From positions 2,356,001 through 2,420,000 of the forward strand of contig NC_060023.1 of NCBI RefSeq assembly GCF_021134715.1: 64,000 nucleotides of DNA. Reading direction: 5' to 3'. The translations under genes were made by a program, and so were the position numbers. Under the pieces are notes generated by a model that saw nothing but the letters and a program-made list of their open reading frames with translations, searched no databases and was not told where the DNA came from. The stretch is from Daphnia pulex. Taxonomy: Eukaryota; Arthropoda; Branchiopoda; Diplostraca; Daphniidae. The first letter of the stretch is position 1; each line of letters starts with the position of its first letter. Of this stretch, positions 1-13,543 are shown in pieces.

Positions 1-1671
1 CCGTCCGTTCTGCTTCCTGATGTTGATCCGGCGGACTTGGCGGAACGACGGGTAGTTATTGCTGGCAGCTGTGAAAGGGGAAGGAAACAAAATGATTTCA
101 TTTAACGGACGTATGTAACAAGACCGCACACACGGCTATTGATTTTGTCACGCCCTTTTGTCGTGATCGCTTATTAAAAAAAAGACAAGGCTATATAGAC
201 AGCGCAACTATTATTTAGCGGGATCGATTCTCTATGGCGCAGGTGAACGATCGGACTAAAAATCGTGACGTGCGCCAGCAGACTTTGGTACCAATATTCG
301 GGCTCTCCAAGGACGGAATGCAAACGACCTGCCGCGTATGGCATGGTCCTCGCCAAAACTCATTAGCGCTAAACTTATTCCAGGTAAAACAAGGGTATAA
401 GAATTTGAAATAAAAGAAAAGAAACGAGCGCAAATAAGTTTGTCTCATGAATAAAAGATGGGCATCTGTTTGTTCTTTTTGTCTGGACAAGAAATAACAA
501 ACAAGCCCGAACCGTAAGTAAATATAAAAGAAAATGAAATTTCTGTTTGGCGAATTTCTGTTAGTCTTCAGTGTCTCGTGTGACTCACATTCGTCCATCA
601 CTGCTGTGCTGGCCAAAAGTTCCATTTTTTTCAATTTTCTCCCGAATTGATTCGACAGAATAAAAACAGCGAAAGAAATAAGTAAAAAAGGAAATACGAT
701 CAAATCAATCTCGTTTCCTTTTCTGGCCATTCATTGTCGTGGTTCATTAATCTGGATCCAACAAACCAGCTTTTCATTTCTTTCGTACTTTTTTGTAGCT
801 ATAGTTTGAGAGGAAAAACGCGAAGCTGCTCGACCGGTTTTTATTTTCGTACATCAGCGCAGTAAGTTTCGTCTGTGACAAGAGTCCAGCGCGGTCTAGC
901 TGTGCGTGTCCATCTCGTTTTTAGTTTTGTGATCGAGTTATACTGAACTGCATAGTTTAATTAAAAGCTTTTGACTTTATATCAACGGGTTTTGGCGCAT
1001 CTGCCGCTCCTTCCCCGAGGGCTACCACCCGGATCTATAAACACCGAAACTCATGTAGAAGCTATTTAATAAATATGATTTACGGCCGGATCACGTAAGG
1101 TGTTGGACTGCGATGAAGTTTGGCAACAGGACAACGGACGATATAAAATTTGAATTGAAAAAGACATGAAACAAAAAGGGTAGGCAGTTTACACCGTGTA
1201 ACGTAATAAATGTGGGAAATGTTGATAGCGCGATTCGCTTTGGCCAGCCATCGAATACCAGCCATTCAAATATAATGGCCGAAATTGTGCGCGCGGTTTT
1301 TTTATATTATATTGGTTCGTGACCGCATAGTCAATTGGCAGCAGCTACTGGATTATATTATATTACATTGATCGCGCATGTAATCAGCTCGACTATATAT
1401 GTTGGATCGTTGAAATTCCCTCGCATCAAAATTACATTTTCATTTTTAATAGAAAAACAGCTGTCACGAATGAGGGGGGAATTTCTTTATTTAGAAAAAG
1501 AAAACGCCATAACAGTTCCGCGTGCAAAACGCGACGGGATAGAAACAAAAAATTACCCATAGTTATTTCCGTTTCAGAAGACGAAAGAAAAAAGGTAAAA
1601 ATCTCATTTGGCTTACCTGAACTGAAGTGGACGAGAGCCGCCAAGACGATGAACAGAAAAGTCGGTGCCAT
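1..1671 (-). CDS. Secreted protein, N-terminal part only (runs off left edge)
   Basis: Two coding exons are visible. The first (1671 down to 1617) starts with an ATG placed directly after a pyrimidine-rich AG acceptor, so a non-coding exon must lie further upstream at higher coordinates. It encodes MAPTFLFIVLAALVHFSS and ends in phase 1 at a TCAG|GTAAGC donor. The next exon begins at 68, after TTTCACAG, and joins in phase to give AASNNYPSFRQV and further basic residues (RRINIRKQNGR) up to the window edge. The joined product starts with a textbook signal peptide: a short n-region, a hydrophobic core FLFIVLAALV, and likely cleavage around SSA/ASNN. The intron is 1,548 nt. I do not recognise the mature protein; a neuropeptide precursor, a cuticle or extracellular-matrix protein are all possible. 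Phase agreement and both splice sites support a real gene. Confidence 0.6.
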
Positions 1672-4600
1672 CTGAAAAAAATAAAAAAATAAATTGAGGT
1701 ACAATTAAGAGCAATCACTGGATATTATTTTTGTTTAGCTACATCAAGGACTCTCCGAGCTGGACAAAGCCGCCAACTCGGCTTTTCTCTTGTCACATAT
1801 AGCTGGTCCAAATAACGTATTGCTATCTCTTCCATATCGTACATATAGACACTGCCTTGTGTCAAACTCGTTACGGCCGGAAGTGGTCAAGGGACCGTAA
1901 CCTTCCTTCGAGACGGCCGCCGGCCAATAACCACAAAGGCCACGAAAGAAAAAGGGGGAAACAAAGATAGACTGTCGACAAGGAAAAGTATATAGCTACC
2001 GTATATAGTTTGCGCCAGCAAAAGTCAATCAACACACAAAATATGGGAAAGACTCTCGAGAAAAAGTGATGAAACAACCCGAGTTGTTTGCTGGTTTTCT
2101 GCCCAACAAATAACACACAAAACCGCATTGGAATTCACTCTGCGTAACATTTGTCTTTTTTATATTTAACTGAGATGTACACATATATCCTCATATTACC
2201 ATGACGACATCTCGGAATAAACCAGAACTACTGGCGGGCGACGAATGTATATACAAGAGAGTTCAGTAGCCTGGGACGTGATGAAACTACCAATCGAAAA
2301 GACCCGTAATATTAACATACTTGTTATGGGCACCCATCTGACGAAAGGGAGCAAAGTACTCACGGTGTATCATAGGCAATATGGCCATAGGAATAACAAA
2401 AATTGAAAAAAAAAAACAAAAGCAGAAATGGAAGAAATGGAATAGAATGACGGGTGAGTGATGATGGACGACCGCGTCCTTGGCGACGTCTACCAGCAAC
2501 AGCGGTCGTCGGGAGACGAGTTCTGTTTTAAAAACAAATCACGACATATGCTGCTGAAAATAAGACAAGACTATAAGCGAGAGAAAGAAATTTGAATACG
2601 GAATTTCCATCCCGCGCGCGCTAGAAACAGAACGCGAATATGTTTCGTGCAACTTTGTAGCGGGCCTATCCAGGAACCACCAGAAGGCCAACGACCTGTC
2701 TACCATTTTTCTTTAACTAATAATCAGAAAAATTGAAGAAGAAGCCCAAAAAGCTTATTTAAAGACGCTGCTGAAAGCTGCTGGGCGCGCGCAATAAAAC
2801 GAATCGCTTATCTTGGAATGCCGAGTGAAAAGGAAGAAAGTAAAAAAATAAGGAACTTTTTTTTGGTATTCTAAAAGCGCTGCTGGTGCCTGGTGGATGG
2901 AGATTAGAACTGAAGTTCGACACGATCCCGGTACGGTCATCGGGCGCCAGGGCGAGGCTGGGAGGATGCCAATGAACCGGTAAAGGTTGGACGAGATTCA
3001 AAATGTTGTTCGCGGTTATAATCATTTCTTCTCGTTACACACACAAGCCAAAAAACACACGTGTACACGTATACACATATCCTTCTTTATTTTTTTGGCG
3101 TTTCAAAATGATTGCGCGTTTGATTTATTCAAAAAAGCCGCGGGATATTTGGCTGCCGTGTAAATGCAAGTGGGAAGAAAAGTATCAAAAATAAGGAAAT
3201 CAAAAACCGCGCGCTCGAGCTGTAAATACACCAAAGCCAAGCTAAATGTTAAAATAAATAGCGTATATGTGTATCTTGTTTATTTTCTTATTCTTCCGAT
3301 TCGTAGATTTGCATATTCCTCAACCCCGGGGAATTGAACCCATAACAATAAAAAAATAAATAAAAAAAATAAAACTTTTTGATTTTGTGGCGTGTTCTTT
3401 ACTTTAGCGTGTCGTGCAATCGCTTGGCGATTTCTGTTTGTTTTCTTATTTTCCCCCCTCAAAATAAAAAAAACGTGAAATGAATTTTTCATCGGCGCGA
3501 CGGTTGGCCGGAGATGGACGATTGACACATCACACACACAATCAGAAAGAAAAAAGTATTATTTTATTTAAATCTTTTTAAAAATTATTTTTAAAAACCT
3601 TTTTTTTTTTGTGTGTGTCTGTCAAGACATTCAAAATGGAAACATTGGCCACTGGTGTATAAGCTGACTGATGGGGCCTGTTGGGGAGTGGCCGAAAAAA
3701 CTTGGAATGAGTCCCGTTGCTTTTTTTCTTTTCTTTCCCGACTGGTTGCGTGACTCAGCCGTATCAATTTCGCTCTGGTAAAAACCCCCCAGACTCCCAT
3801 CACGCACGCACTATTTTTGTTTTTTTCCAACAATATTAGAACGATGGGAATCGCGTACCTAACGTGTTATTAGTGTAGACGCATCCGACTTAATCAAGTC
3901 ACCGCGCGGTCGGAAGTTATAAGACGGGATAATGGCCCCACACTTTGCACTCATCAAGTACAAGGGCATCCGGTTAATAACATTTCAAACTACGTTACAG
4001 TACGTCTTATTCTGTTATAATAATTACGAATTATAACAGTCTAAACAAATCATTAACCCCCCATGAATCCGTAACGGCTGATGACACATTTTCCCGCGAA
4101 TTTTGAATTACGAAAGATGATATTATTTGACGACGACGGACCTCGACCTGTTTTGTTGCGCAATTTCGTTTTTTACATGCAATCGGCAAATTTTGAGGTA
4201 AAAGAAAACACAACGAGAAATTGAGTCTTATGTTAATTTGAAAGGCTTCCAACTTTTGCTTTTTCCATCTTTGGTGGGAGACTGACATATCTAATAGAGA
4301 GAGATGCACCTAGCGAAAAAGGGAATTGCGCATTGCCGGCAGGTGATGATTAGCCCCTTATTATGCATCAAAAATATATGTAATAATATACTGGTCGAAA
4401 GAAAAAGAAATTCACGAAATTAGATTTCAAGTTCGACCAGTTCAGGTAAAAAGAAATCGAAAGTTGTTTTTTTAAATAAAATAAAACCTTGACATTGACC
4501 GTGATGGAAATTTTACCTTACGGACTTGGGCATCGCTGGAGGGGGTCCCATACATACACAAGTGGGGGAGGAATATGACGTTAAGAATTTTGATTTCAAA

Positions 4601-7600
4601 AAAATTTCTGGGGTAGAACAAGAACAGCCGAGGAGACCGCAAGAAATCGAAAGGAGAGAGATGAAAGGAAACCCACATTGAATTTACGGCTGAGAGAAAT
4701 AGAAAGAAAGAGTCATTATATAATTCCTTCCATTTATTATTCGTCAGGCCTTTCAACGGGGCTACTCCCATATACTCTCCCCATCCATTACTACCCCCAG
4801 TGGTGAATGTGTACAACTTCTAGAGATGGCCACCTTACACGGTTCACATCATAATACAATTCGAATTAGATTTTACGATTTTCCGACTCTATATATTCCC
4901 GCGTATGTATTATCAATTAGAGCGTTAACTCTACAATCTCAGCTGCGGGGAAAGGACGTTTTCCATTCACGCTGGGCCTCTGGGCATTTTTTTCCCTCGA
5001 CTGTACATTCGACTGTACATTTAATTGAGTGGTTTAATAAGTATTCTATACTTTGAACTTGTATAACGATCGAGGGAGAGGAAAAAAAAAGGAAATAAAA
5101 TTACGAGCTAGATTTTTATTGATGTGTTTTAAGTGCAATTCATTCCCCCTGCATGGAATGGAAAATCACGGCAAGGCCATGGGGAAAATATTCGTAACTA
5201 GTAAAAGTTTGTCGCTGGCGTTATGTGTATACGTTCTAGGAAGAGAATTAACGCACTCATTTGCTAATGAAGCACGATTTGGCGAATAACTAAAATTGGA
5301 CAATCGATTTCATTCATCATTTTTCTTTTATAAATATGGTATTAACCATGGTGTCCAGTTATGGAAGTTTCGATGCAATTACAGATAGGCTAAATATGAA
5401 CACTAATTATATACTAACATGTATACCCCGAGCGATTGTTAGCACAAGGACAAATTCATTCAAGCTTATCCCAAAGTCTATAACGGCTCGAACCTTTTAA
5501 TGACTTTTGTCTAAACTTCTGCTAATCTTTATATACACAGTACAACAACGGAAAATTCATTTTCAAACAAATTTTAAAAAAGTTCTTTTACCTTTAACTG
5601 AAATTTACCGGAGTCCGGAAGGTTTGTTATTAACACAAGCCAATAAATAAATCAACCGCGTAGAGAGAGTATGAAATATACTTTGATAAAATAGCCGATG
5701 CTTGTGTGTTGTGCTGCTGGACGATGAGCAACGTGATACAGGTGGTTGCGGCGGTGTGTCGACCGAAGAACTGAGACGATTCAACTGTTCTCCAGAGCTT
5801 CTTATCTGCTCTTTATATAATAACACTCGTCGTCGTACTGGCCATCCGCCTTATTGTGCTGTGTGAGAGTGGGTTGTGGTGAAGACCCCCTCTTACTCCT
5901 CCTCTTTTTCTTTACCGGTGTGTGTTGAAGGTATGTCGTACTGTGCACCATCCAACCGACCATTTTTTAACCAGTGAACAAAAAGAAAAAAAGAAGATTT
6001 GAGAAATGGATAACAATTAAACAAAAAAGAATAAACTGCGCTTACATCCAACCCCGGTAAGAAGAAAGACTATAAGAGATCGAGGAATCTACATAAGGTT
6101 TAAGGACTTGTTTTTTCCTTATTTATCCTCCCTCTCCTATATAGGAAGGTGGGGCTCCGACGTCACACTGAGATAACCCAACAACAACCACACACGACAA
6201 AACAGGAAAGAACGCGGGGATAAGAAGAAGAGCAGCAGTCACCCAACACACACAAAAAAAAGTGAACGGAAAAATCCATTAAATGTGTCGAAAGGGATTT
6301 TCTTAAAACATTTACATCGGCGTTGACAGACTGAAAAAGAAGAAGCGGTTCCGAAATATATAATAACTACCACAAGTGAGATGATGCTCAGCCGGTTTGT
6401 TTAGAATTGTGTGGGTGGGCCTCGCTCTGCCGATTCCGTTAGACGAATACTCAACATTAAATTTGCATATAGACGATTTGTATCTTTCTTATTCTTGTTT
6501 TGGGAGAGGCCAAAAAATCGGTCGCCTGCTGCACTTTGCTGGGTCTTTAATGTTTTTTTTTTCTTTCGTGTTTTTTCGCTATGTTTTATTAGATTCATTT
6601 GGGAGAGTTGAAGGTCGATTTCGCCATCCGAGGTACATTCGTGAGTTGCCGGGTATTTTTTTTTTTATCAAACGCGGGCGATAGGAATGTTTTGGACACA
6701 TTTTCAAACTCGTCGGGAATATCTCACGAAAATCGGCAGCACAACGATGGCAAGAATCTCCCGAGACCCCATAACATTTATCTGTGTACAACGTGAAATT
6801 GTAAAGATTCATTGTGCTCATCGGAGGGTATCGCATAGATTTTTTGATTCATTTGTCAACTGTCGACTGCTGCTTCCTAGTTCGCCTGCTGCAGCATCTT
6901 TCTGCCAATTTCCCAGTACTGATACTTGGAATTCCAACTGTGCCAAAAAGCGGACGACAATCTTTTTTATTGTAAAAGAGGAAACGTCACACCCAACATT
7001 TCTGTTCAATCAAATTGTTTGTTTGTTTGTTTTATTTTTTCTCTCGATTTTTACACACGATCAAGGACTCGGCAGACGTCAAGAGGGGAAGAGTATGCAA
7101 AGATGCGTGACAGAAAAGATTCGACGAACATCCGCGATCTGTCAACCAACTAGAAAACCAACCAGTTTTTATCCTCTGATATTCTCCGTAATTTATCAAA
7201 TGTTGTAATTTAAATTTTCTCGTCTGTATTTTTTTTTCCATATTTTGTTTTATTTATTATTAATCTGTTTTTCTCTTATTCGGAGGATGCAAGCGCTATC
7301 ATTTGTTTTTTTTACCCTCCAAGGGTTTTTAGTTATTTCGCTTTCACGGAATAAAAGAACAGCCAAAAGATCTTTTCAGGTTTTCACAAATGAGCTGCGC
7401 GACCTTGTCCAGTTATTCTAAAGCTCACGCACATTATCTGCTTTTGCCATTAAACACAACTCCATTAGAAAATGATATCGACAAAAGAGAGTACACACAG
7501 CCATTTATCATTTGGCGACGTTAAATCAAACTTTTGACTGCCAATATAAATTGAATAAATCCGGTGGAAATCGGACCCGGAAAAATTGACGTAATCACAT

Positions 7601-10600
7601 TATTAAATATTATAAATCCATTCCCAGCAGGTTTCAATTTCCAACGTTTATTTCTTTTAAAATATTTGATGTATAATATAATGGGTGATGTATTATAGGT
7701 CCTACCAGCAGGTCATCGTCTTCATTTCAGTGCGAACGATAAGGCCGCGATAAGGTTCAAAAAACGTTCCAGCGACGAAAGTGATTCATTCCATATAAAA
7801 CCCGAGGAAAAATCAAATAATAAATAAACATCACGTATAGTTTGTACACCACAAGGTCGACCTATTGTCTATTCTTTGGATGGGTGGGTATATATACGCG
7901 AAGGAGATTTCATACCCGCTGGGCAAGGTGTTGCTCATTAGTTATTCATGTTTGAGGTTGAATCAATCCCCCCCGCGCAAAAACCCGTTTCATCACAACG
8001 GCCAACAGCGCAGCATACAACATCTCATCGGCCGATGGGATAAATGGAGAAGCGCCTCGCTCATCCATCACCTCGCGAAATGAACGTCGAAGGTCGCAAT
8101 TATATATTGTACCTATACACCCCGTGAGAAAAAAAAAATAAGAATGCTCATCAAAGTCCCTCGAACGCGCGTGCTGGCGTAGTCAAGAAATAGCTCTCGA
8201 TATCATAGCAGTCGGATTCATATACATATTTTCTTTTGATGATTGCAGTTCAACTTTTGTGGCTGTTGCCGTTCGCCATAAATCCTAAAAAGGAGCTCGA
8301 CGTATATGGGAAGAACCAAAATATGATAATGCGACCCCCCCAATCAAATCTCTCCCACCCGCCAACCTTTTACGACGGCCATTTCGTTTTCTAGACGATT
8401 CACAAATTGATCTTGGTAAGAAGTTTGACAAACTACACTAGCTGTGAATTTATTAATTTATTGGTATATACTACATATAGGTTTCGTAATAGCATTTCCG
8501 ATGGCCACTGAGGTGATGCAATTCCATTTTTATTCTACAATAATAAGATCAGGTTTAGAAATAAAATTCCGGCTGTCATTTAAAATAAATTTGAACCGAA
8601 CGTCCTTCGAATTGTTGCAAGTTGTTCTCGGGTTTTTTGAACGTCTATACACTCCCTGAAAACATTAGAGATTAATCTCCCTCGGGTATAACGAAACACG
8701 GAGCCAAAACAACATCCCACTCGCAAAAGTAGATATACGCACACACACCAACCAATCCAGAGCGGTTGTTGTTATTGTTTGAAAATAAACCGCAGATAAC
8801 GAAATCGCCAAGTTGAAAAAAGGGAAATTGAAAAATGCAATGAATTCACTTTTCTCACACGTCTATCCGCTTCTTATATATTTTTTTAAAAATCATCGAT
8901 GGCGCCCTTTTTGGTTTGGGGGGAAAAACACGTTCGTTCGCTTGATATAACTTATATCAAGCACTATATCTACCGTCACGAAGTCAATCCAAATGTCATT
9001 TTTTTATTTTAAATTTGTTTGGAAGAGAAACAAAAATTGTCCCGACCGACGAGAGATAGCCCATCTTGAAATGAAGGACGATCAACATCGCTGTAAGCTG
9101 TTTCGTGTTGAGGGCTAATCACGCCATGGCAATCGAGCGTTTAGGTGTCACAATAAAAAAAAAGGTCTTTTTGTTTTTCCTTTAAATGAAAGAGAAAACA
9201 AAATGAAACAGGAAGGACGGACGAAATTGACAAATGTCCAAAAGTTGTGCTCTCTCTGTCCGGACGGATCACAGTCGTTCCGTATAAAAATTCCGATGAA
9301 TCGAAAAAAGAAAAAAGGCAAAGAAAGTTAAACTTATAATTTTGACATGCCCAAATTTTATCTGGAAGCTGTCGAACGAGAGATGGATCGCCAGCCGGAC
9401 AACAACATCATATAGGCGTGATATAAGGCTTATAAATAAAAAAACAGGCGTGAGAATCCCGTTAGGATTTATCATTTTTACGACTTATGTCTATGATACA
9501 CTATTACACTATATACGGCGATCCGTCATATGCAAAGCATTTTGATTTGAGTATTCAAGGCCAAGTGTCAGCTTCTATTATTCCTAATTTTTTCTAGCGC
9601 AGATTTCTGTAGCGGTAAAAAATTAATTTTTAAAATATTTCAAAATTCTCGGGTTCATTGGCCGTTTGTATTTTTACGAGACCGGCATGTGCGTAAATTA
9701 CAGAACAAACACAAAAAAAAAACGAAACGTGATCTCTTGAATGGCGGACAATCGTGAAAGACAAATGACCTTGACATTGACCTGGTGCATCCGTACTATA
9801 GTGCACATGATAATCAGATGGGGATACAAAAGAGATAGACGTTCAACACATCTATTCCGAAATTGGGCGGTTGGATTGCGTCATCCGCTACTGTGAAAAG
9901 AAGATTCCCTCCCCCCCTTTTAACATTCAAGTCGGGATCCAAAGGGGGGATACTGTCTTCCCGGATTCGGGATTTTGTATCGTGACAATTGCATAACATG
10001 TATACGTTTTCTCGACATTTCGTTCGATACTGACCTCTGGCGCAATGGCCGACGGGTGGGCCGGAAACTGATCCATTTCGGGATACGAGCGCCCATCGTA
10101 TCTGGTGACTCAACTCCCACGTCTGCCGGTCAAGGAAATCTATCGCAATAATTGTACAGAATTGATTATATGACGAAATTCAATTTAATTCAATATCCCA
10201 AACTATTTTGAAGATATTACAATAGAAATTCTTTCTATTTAACTAAATCTCACTTTGTCTCCGTCTGCCAGGCCTTGCAGTCGATTGACGGATCGTTTTG
10301 GGAGTCTGCCAATCCACACACGCCACAGTCGCTCCGGGAATATCCGCAAAGAAAAAAACAAAAGAAAAAGATAAAAATAAAAAATTATCAGTGCGAGAGT
10401 TTTTGAAATTTTCAAAGAGAGTCGGAATAATTCGGTTTCTTGTGGGCCCAGCACCGCACCGTTGCAGACGGGATGAAAGGCAACTGTTCTCAAAGAAAAA
10501 CACGCACCGTGAATTCTTAGGGAGGTGCCAGCGCCGCTCCCTAAAAAATCCTGACACGACCGAGTATTCCGATCGGCTGATAATGAGCGGACTAAGACGA

Positions 10601-11026
10601 TAACGACCTCCGTTGACCCACGAGAATGATAAGTATCAACTACGCCGTGTATCCTTTTCAAGTTCACCGGTAGTCGAGTTATGCGGGTCCCGCCAAGTCT
10701 ACACACCAAAAACGGATCAACTTCAACCGGAAGCCGTTAATGTACTGTACTGTGCACATAGAAAAAGATCGATGCTCATTCCTTTGAGGAAGTTTTTACG
10801 AAACATTTGCGGAATGTCCGTGCTGTCGGCGTCCGGACGGAAAATCGTTAGCGCGGTTTTCACGCGCTCTTTTATTTGAATTATTTTAATTCTTTCAAAG
10901 GTCAACAAAAATGCCCTTGCTCGACTATCTTGGCCATCTAACTACCCCAGCATCCCTCTTTCAATTGAAACTTCGTGAATCATCACGAAATAAACGAAAT
11001 ATCCAAAATTGTCTTTCAACACTTTT
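1672..11026. other. Gene-poor AT-rich stretch, probably upstream introns/intergenic
   Basis: I see no open frame here with coding character. The frames longer than 60 codons are low in complexity (Phe/Lys/Ser runs from T- and A-rich DNA), lack splice-compatible neighbours and often overlap on both strands. Because the secreted gene at the left edge needs an upstream non-coding exon, part of this stretch is probably its 5' intron. One short perfect inverted repeat occurs at 8940-8962 (10-bp arms GCTTGATATA, 3-nt spacer). Weak TATA-like strings exist (for example near 6140) but nothing ties them to a transcript. Confidence 0.5.
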
Positions 11027-11208
11027 TGTCGGTTTGACCTCCCGCGATGACCAAACATCAAATGGATAACACAACAATGAAAAATTGAATAGCGGCTGGA
11101 TGAGAGAGATTCGAGCGAGATTCTGCAAAATAAATTTCTTTTCTCACCTTGAAGATGAACTTCACGTGCGGAATCATCATTAGACAATAGTTATTGTTGC
11201 GCCGAGTG
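11027..11208. repeat. Dispersed direct repeat, copy 1
   Basis: About 180 bp beginning TGTCGGTTTGACCTCCCGCG and ending near TTGTTGCGCCGAGTG. It is repeated in the same orientation about 1.05 kb away at 12077-12264 with small insertions and deletions. The 0.87 kb between the copies has no coding frame but contains a tRNA-like element. The pair could be the ends of a non-autonomous element such as a TRIM, or two copies of a short interspersed repeat. I do not see the TG...CA ends or a flanking duplication that would settle it. Confidence 0.6.
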
Positions 11209-11700
11209 TCTCTCATTTTTCAATTTTTTAAAAATTGAAATTTGAGCATTACTCTTGGGAAAATTATACATATCTCTGTTTTTTTTTTTTTAATTTATTA
11301 TTTTGCTGCAAACGGTCAATCGAAAGACTTTTTACAAATAAAATGTGTAACCAAGTGTTTCCATCAACACATCAACATGAGTAATGACATATTGATTACT
11401 ATACAGTTGGGTGAATGAATTGTTACAGGATTTAAAAAAAAAAAATCTTTGAAGAGAGATTATGAGGAAGAACAGTGGTATTTGTTTCCACTAGGTATTT
11501 TTTGTTTCTGACACATAATTAGTAATAGGCCCACCCACTGTGCAAACCTGATTTCATCAGTGATTGTCACTCAACAATTGTTATCGCGTGCGCCGAGTCA
11601 GAAATACCTATTTATGTGCAAGACTTCAACGGTCTATTAGTCATGCAATCTCTCTCTATAAGATGCTTTTAAACGATTAATTGACAATGGAAACAGCTAT

Positions 11701-11773
11701 GCTCCAGAGGAGAGTCGAACTCTGGCATCGATGTACAACAACGCCGACGTCTTAACCGCGACGCCATCGGCGC
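11701..11773 (-). repeat. tRNA-like / tRNA-derived SINE relic
   Basis: Read on the minus strand, a 73-nt stretch carries a B-box-like GAGTTCGACTC near its 3' end and an A-box-like block (GGCGTCGCGGTTAAGACG) near its 5' end, at tRNA-like spacing. The acceptor-stem pairing is only partial and I find no clean five-base-pair anticodon stem, so a functional tRNA is unlikely. The A-box region shares the string TAAGACGTCG with the element at 53.7 kb, which suggests a tRNA-derived repeat family. Confidence 0.4.
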
Positions 11774-12076
11774 ATATTACAATTTAATTTAAGCAGCTAG
11801 TCTTTTTTTAAATTTTATCTCCGTTTAAACTATTTTCTTAAGTCTGAATTTAATAAAATCGAAATTATTTAACGCAATTAAAAAATAGCGAATAAATGAA
11901 ACTTAAAATCCATTATAAGTTAAACAAAAACCCACCATAATTTGAGGTTCGGCAAGAGTAAAAAAAAAATTGAATGACGATGTGAGTATTACTTATGCTA
12001 TAATTCCTATATTTCCAAAAGAAACCACAAAATAAAAGCACAAAGTTCTTCCCGAGTCGCAACCTTCCAACAGTCT

Positions 12077-12264
12077 TGTCGGTTTGACCTCCCGCGATGA
12101 CCAAACATCAAATGGGTAACACAACAATGAGAATTAAATAGCGGCTCGATGATAGGTCACATTCATTCGTCTGTAAAATAAATTTATTTTAATCTTTCCT
12201 CGCCTTGAAAATGAAATTCACGTGCGGAATCATTACAAGACAATAGTTATTGTTGCGCGAAGTG
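12077..12264. repeat. Dispersed direct repeat, copy 2
   Basis: Second copy of the repeat described at 11027-11208. It keeps the core GACCAAACATCAAATGG, the motif TAACACAACAATGA and the ending CAATAGTTATTGTTGCGC. The copies are clearly diverged, with a longer middle in this one, so the duplication is not recent. Confidence 0.6.
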
Positions 12265-13543
12265 TTTTTAAATTTTTGAAGTAATTACAAGTTGTCCAGA
12301 CGACATGTTATTACAAACGCTGATTGCTTTTTATTCAGATGGGTGGTGAAACATCATCGTCATTGCCATTACACAAGAATATAGATTGAAATCGTCTGTC
12401 GGCATTTGTTGTTTTGTAAGGCGGCCATTTCAAATAGGATTTCCGTTTTGGCAGAAACGGAGTAGAACCAGTTCAACAGGGAACAAACCTGACGGGTTTA
12501 TATCTTTTTTCTTGTTTTGTCGTCTGTCTGGTTCCATTTTTAAACAAAAGCGCCGCCGTGCGGCGTGCAATGCATCATTCGTTTATTTTTGCGCGAGCGT
12601 GCTGTCGACAAAGCGGAAAACGGTTTCGGCCCCCCGAGCATCTGATGCGCGCCAGCCGGTCCCGAATGTTTCCTGCGACTTTGAACGTTGCTGACGTATA
12701 CTACTCTGTCCTATTAGGAACACAATCTATCCGCCTGGATGATGTGTGGCGGAGAAATTAGATTGACTAACAAGAACGAATGAGGTATTCGTCAGTTATT
12801 TTCTATGCAAAGGTATCAGTAATTGCACCGCCATCAGACTGAGATGAAGATTGACGCATTGGAAAACAATGTTCGTGAAACCGGAATCGTTTCATCATTG
12901 TATAGCATGGGCGATCGAAGATGATTTATCCTGTTTCACGATAAAATACAAAACAGAGAAATAGGGGCAGAATATGGGACATGCGTGTAGGATGGATAGG
13001 ATTCCTCCTGGCGACTGCTATTTTATTGAACGGCCTTCAACTTTGGAAGCATCTGCAGGAATCTGGAAAAACCACTCGCTGATGCCTGCATTGCGCAATT
13101 CTTTGTCGGGCGTTCCTCTTCGCATTCGGAATAATAAAATCTGAAAAAAAAAATGTCAGGCATAGAATAGAAACACGGAGGTAAGCTCCTTTTGATTCCC
13201 GAGCCAATTTCACGAATATTTCGCTGGCGGCGAAACTTGTGAGGAATAAAAATGGTCATGTCTATAAGGTTGAAACGGCACTCGGTTTTGGGCCATTTTC
13301 CAAATAATCTGTATTGCACTTTTGGTAAGATCGAAACATTATTACAACTATTTAAATGCTGTGATGACAATTTTAACTGGGTTATATAATAATAAGTAGC
13401 GATCAGATCAGCGCTAGGATAATTTTAGAGAGATGCTTTTAAAGCAAACGAGGTAAATAGCAGAATTATACAAAATGAACTGAAAAATTTGTTGCACTGC
13501 TCATATTATATGTATAATAGTATTATCAATGCTATCGCTGCAT
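12265..13543. other. Intergenic, no gene seen
   Basis: AT-rich DNA downstream of the MDP1 stop codon. Short frames on both strands (for example 12386-12694 plus and 13023-13370 minus) have no splice-consistent neighbours or recognisable motifs. Part of the region nearest 13.5 kb is presumably the MDP1 3' untranslated region. Confidence 0.5.

Noticed and set aside
215-730. 171-codon minus-strand frame near the left edge
   Set aside because: It is low in complexity (Phe-rich from T runs) and lies inside the intron deduced for the secreted gene. No acceptor or donor brackets it.
3325-3345. B-box-like GGGTTCAATTCCCC on the minus strand
   Set aside because: No A box or tRNA arms occur at the right distance; probably chance.
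10239-10709. 156-codon minus-strand frame and overlapping frames on both strands
   Set aside because: No splice partners, no recognisable motif and mutually overlapping frames; it looks like random open sequence.
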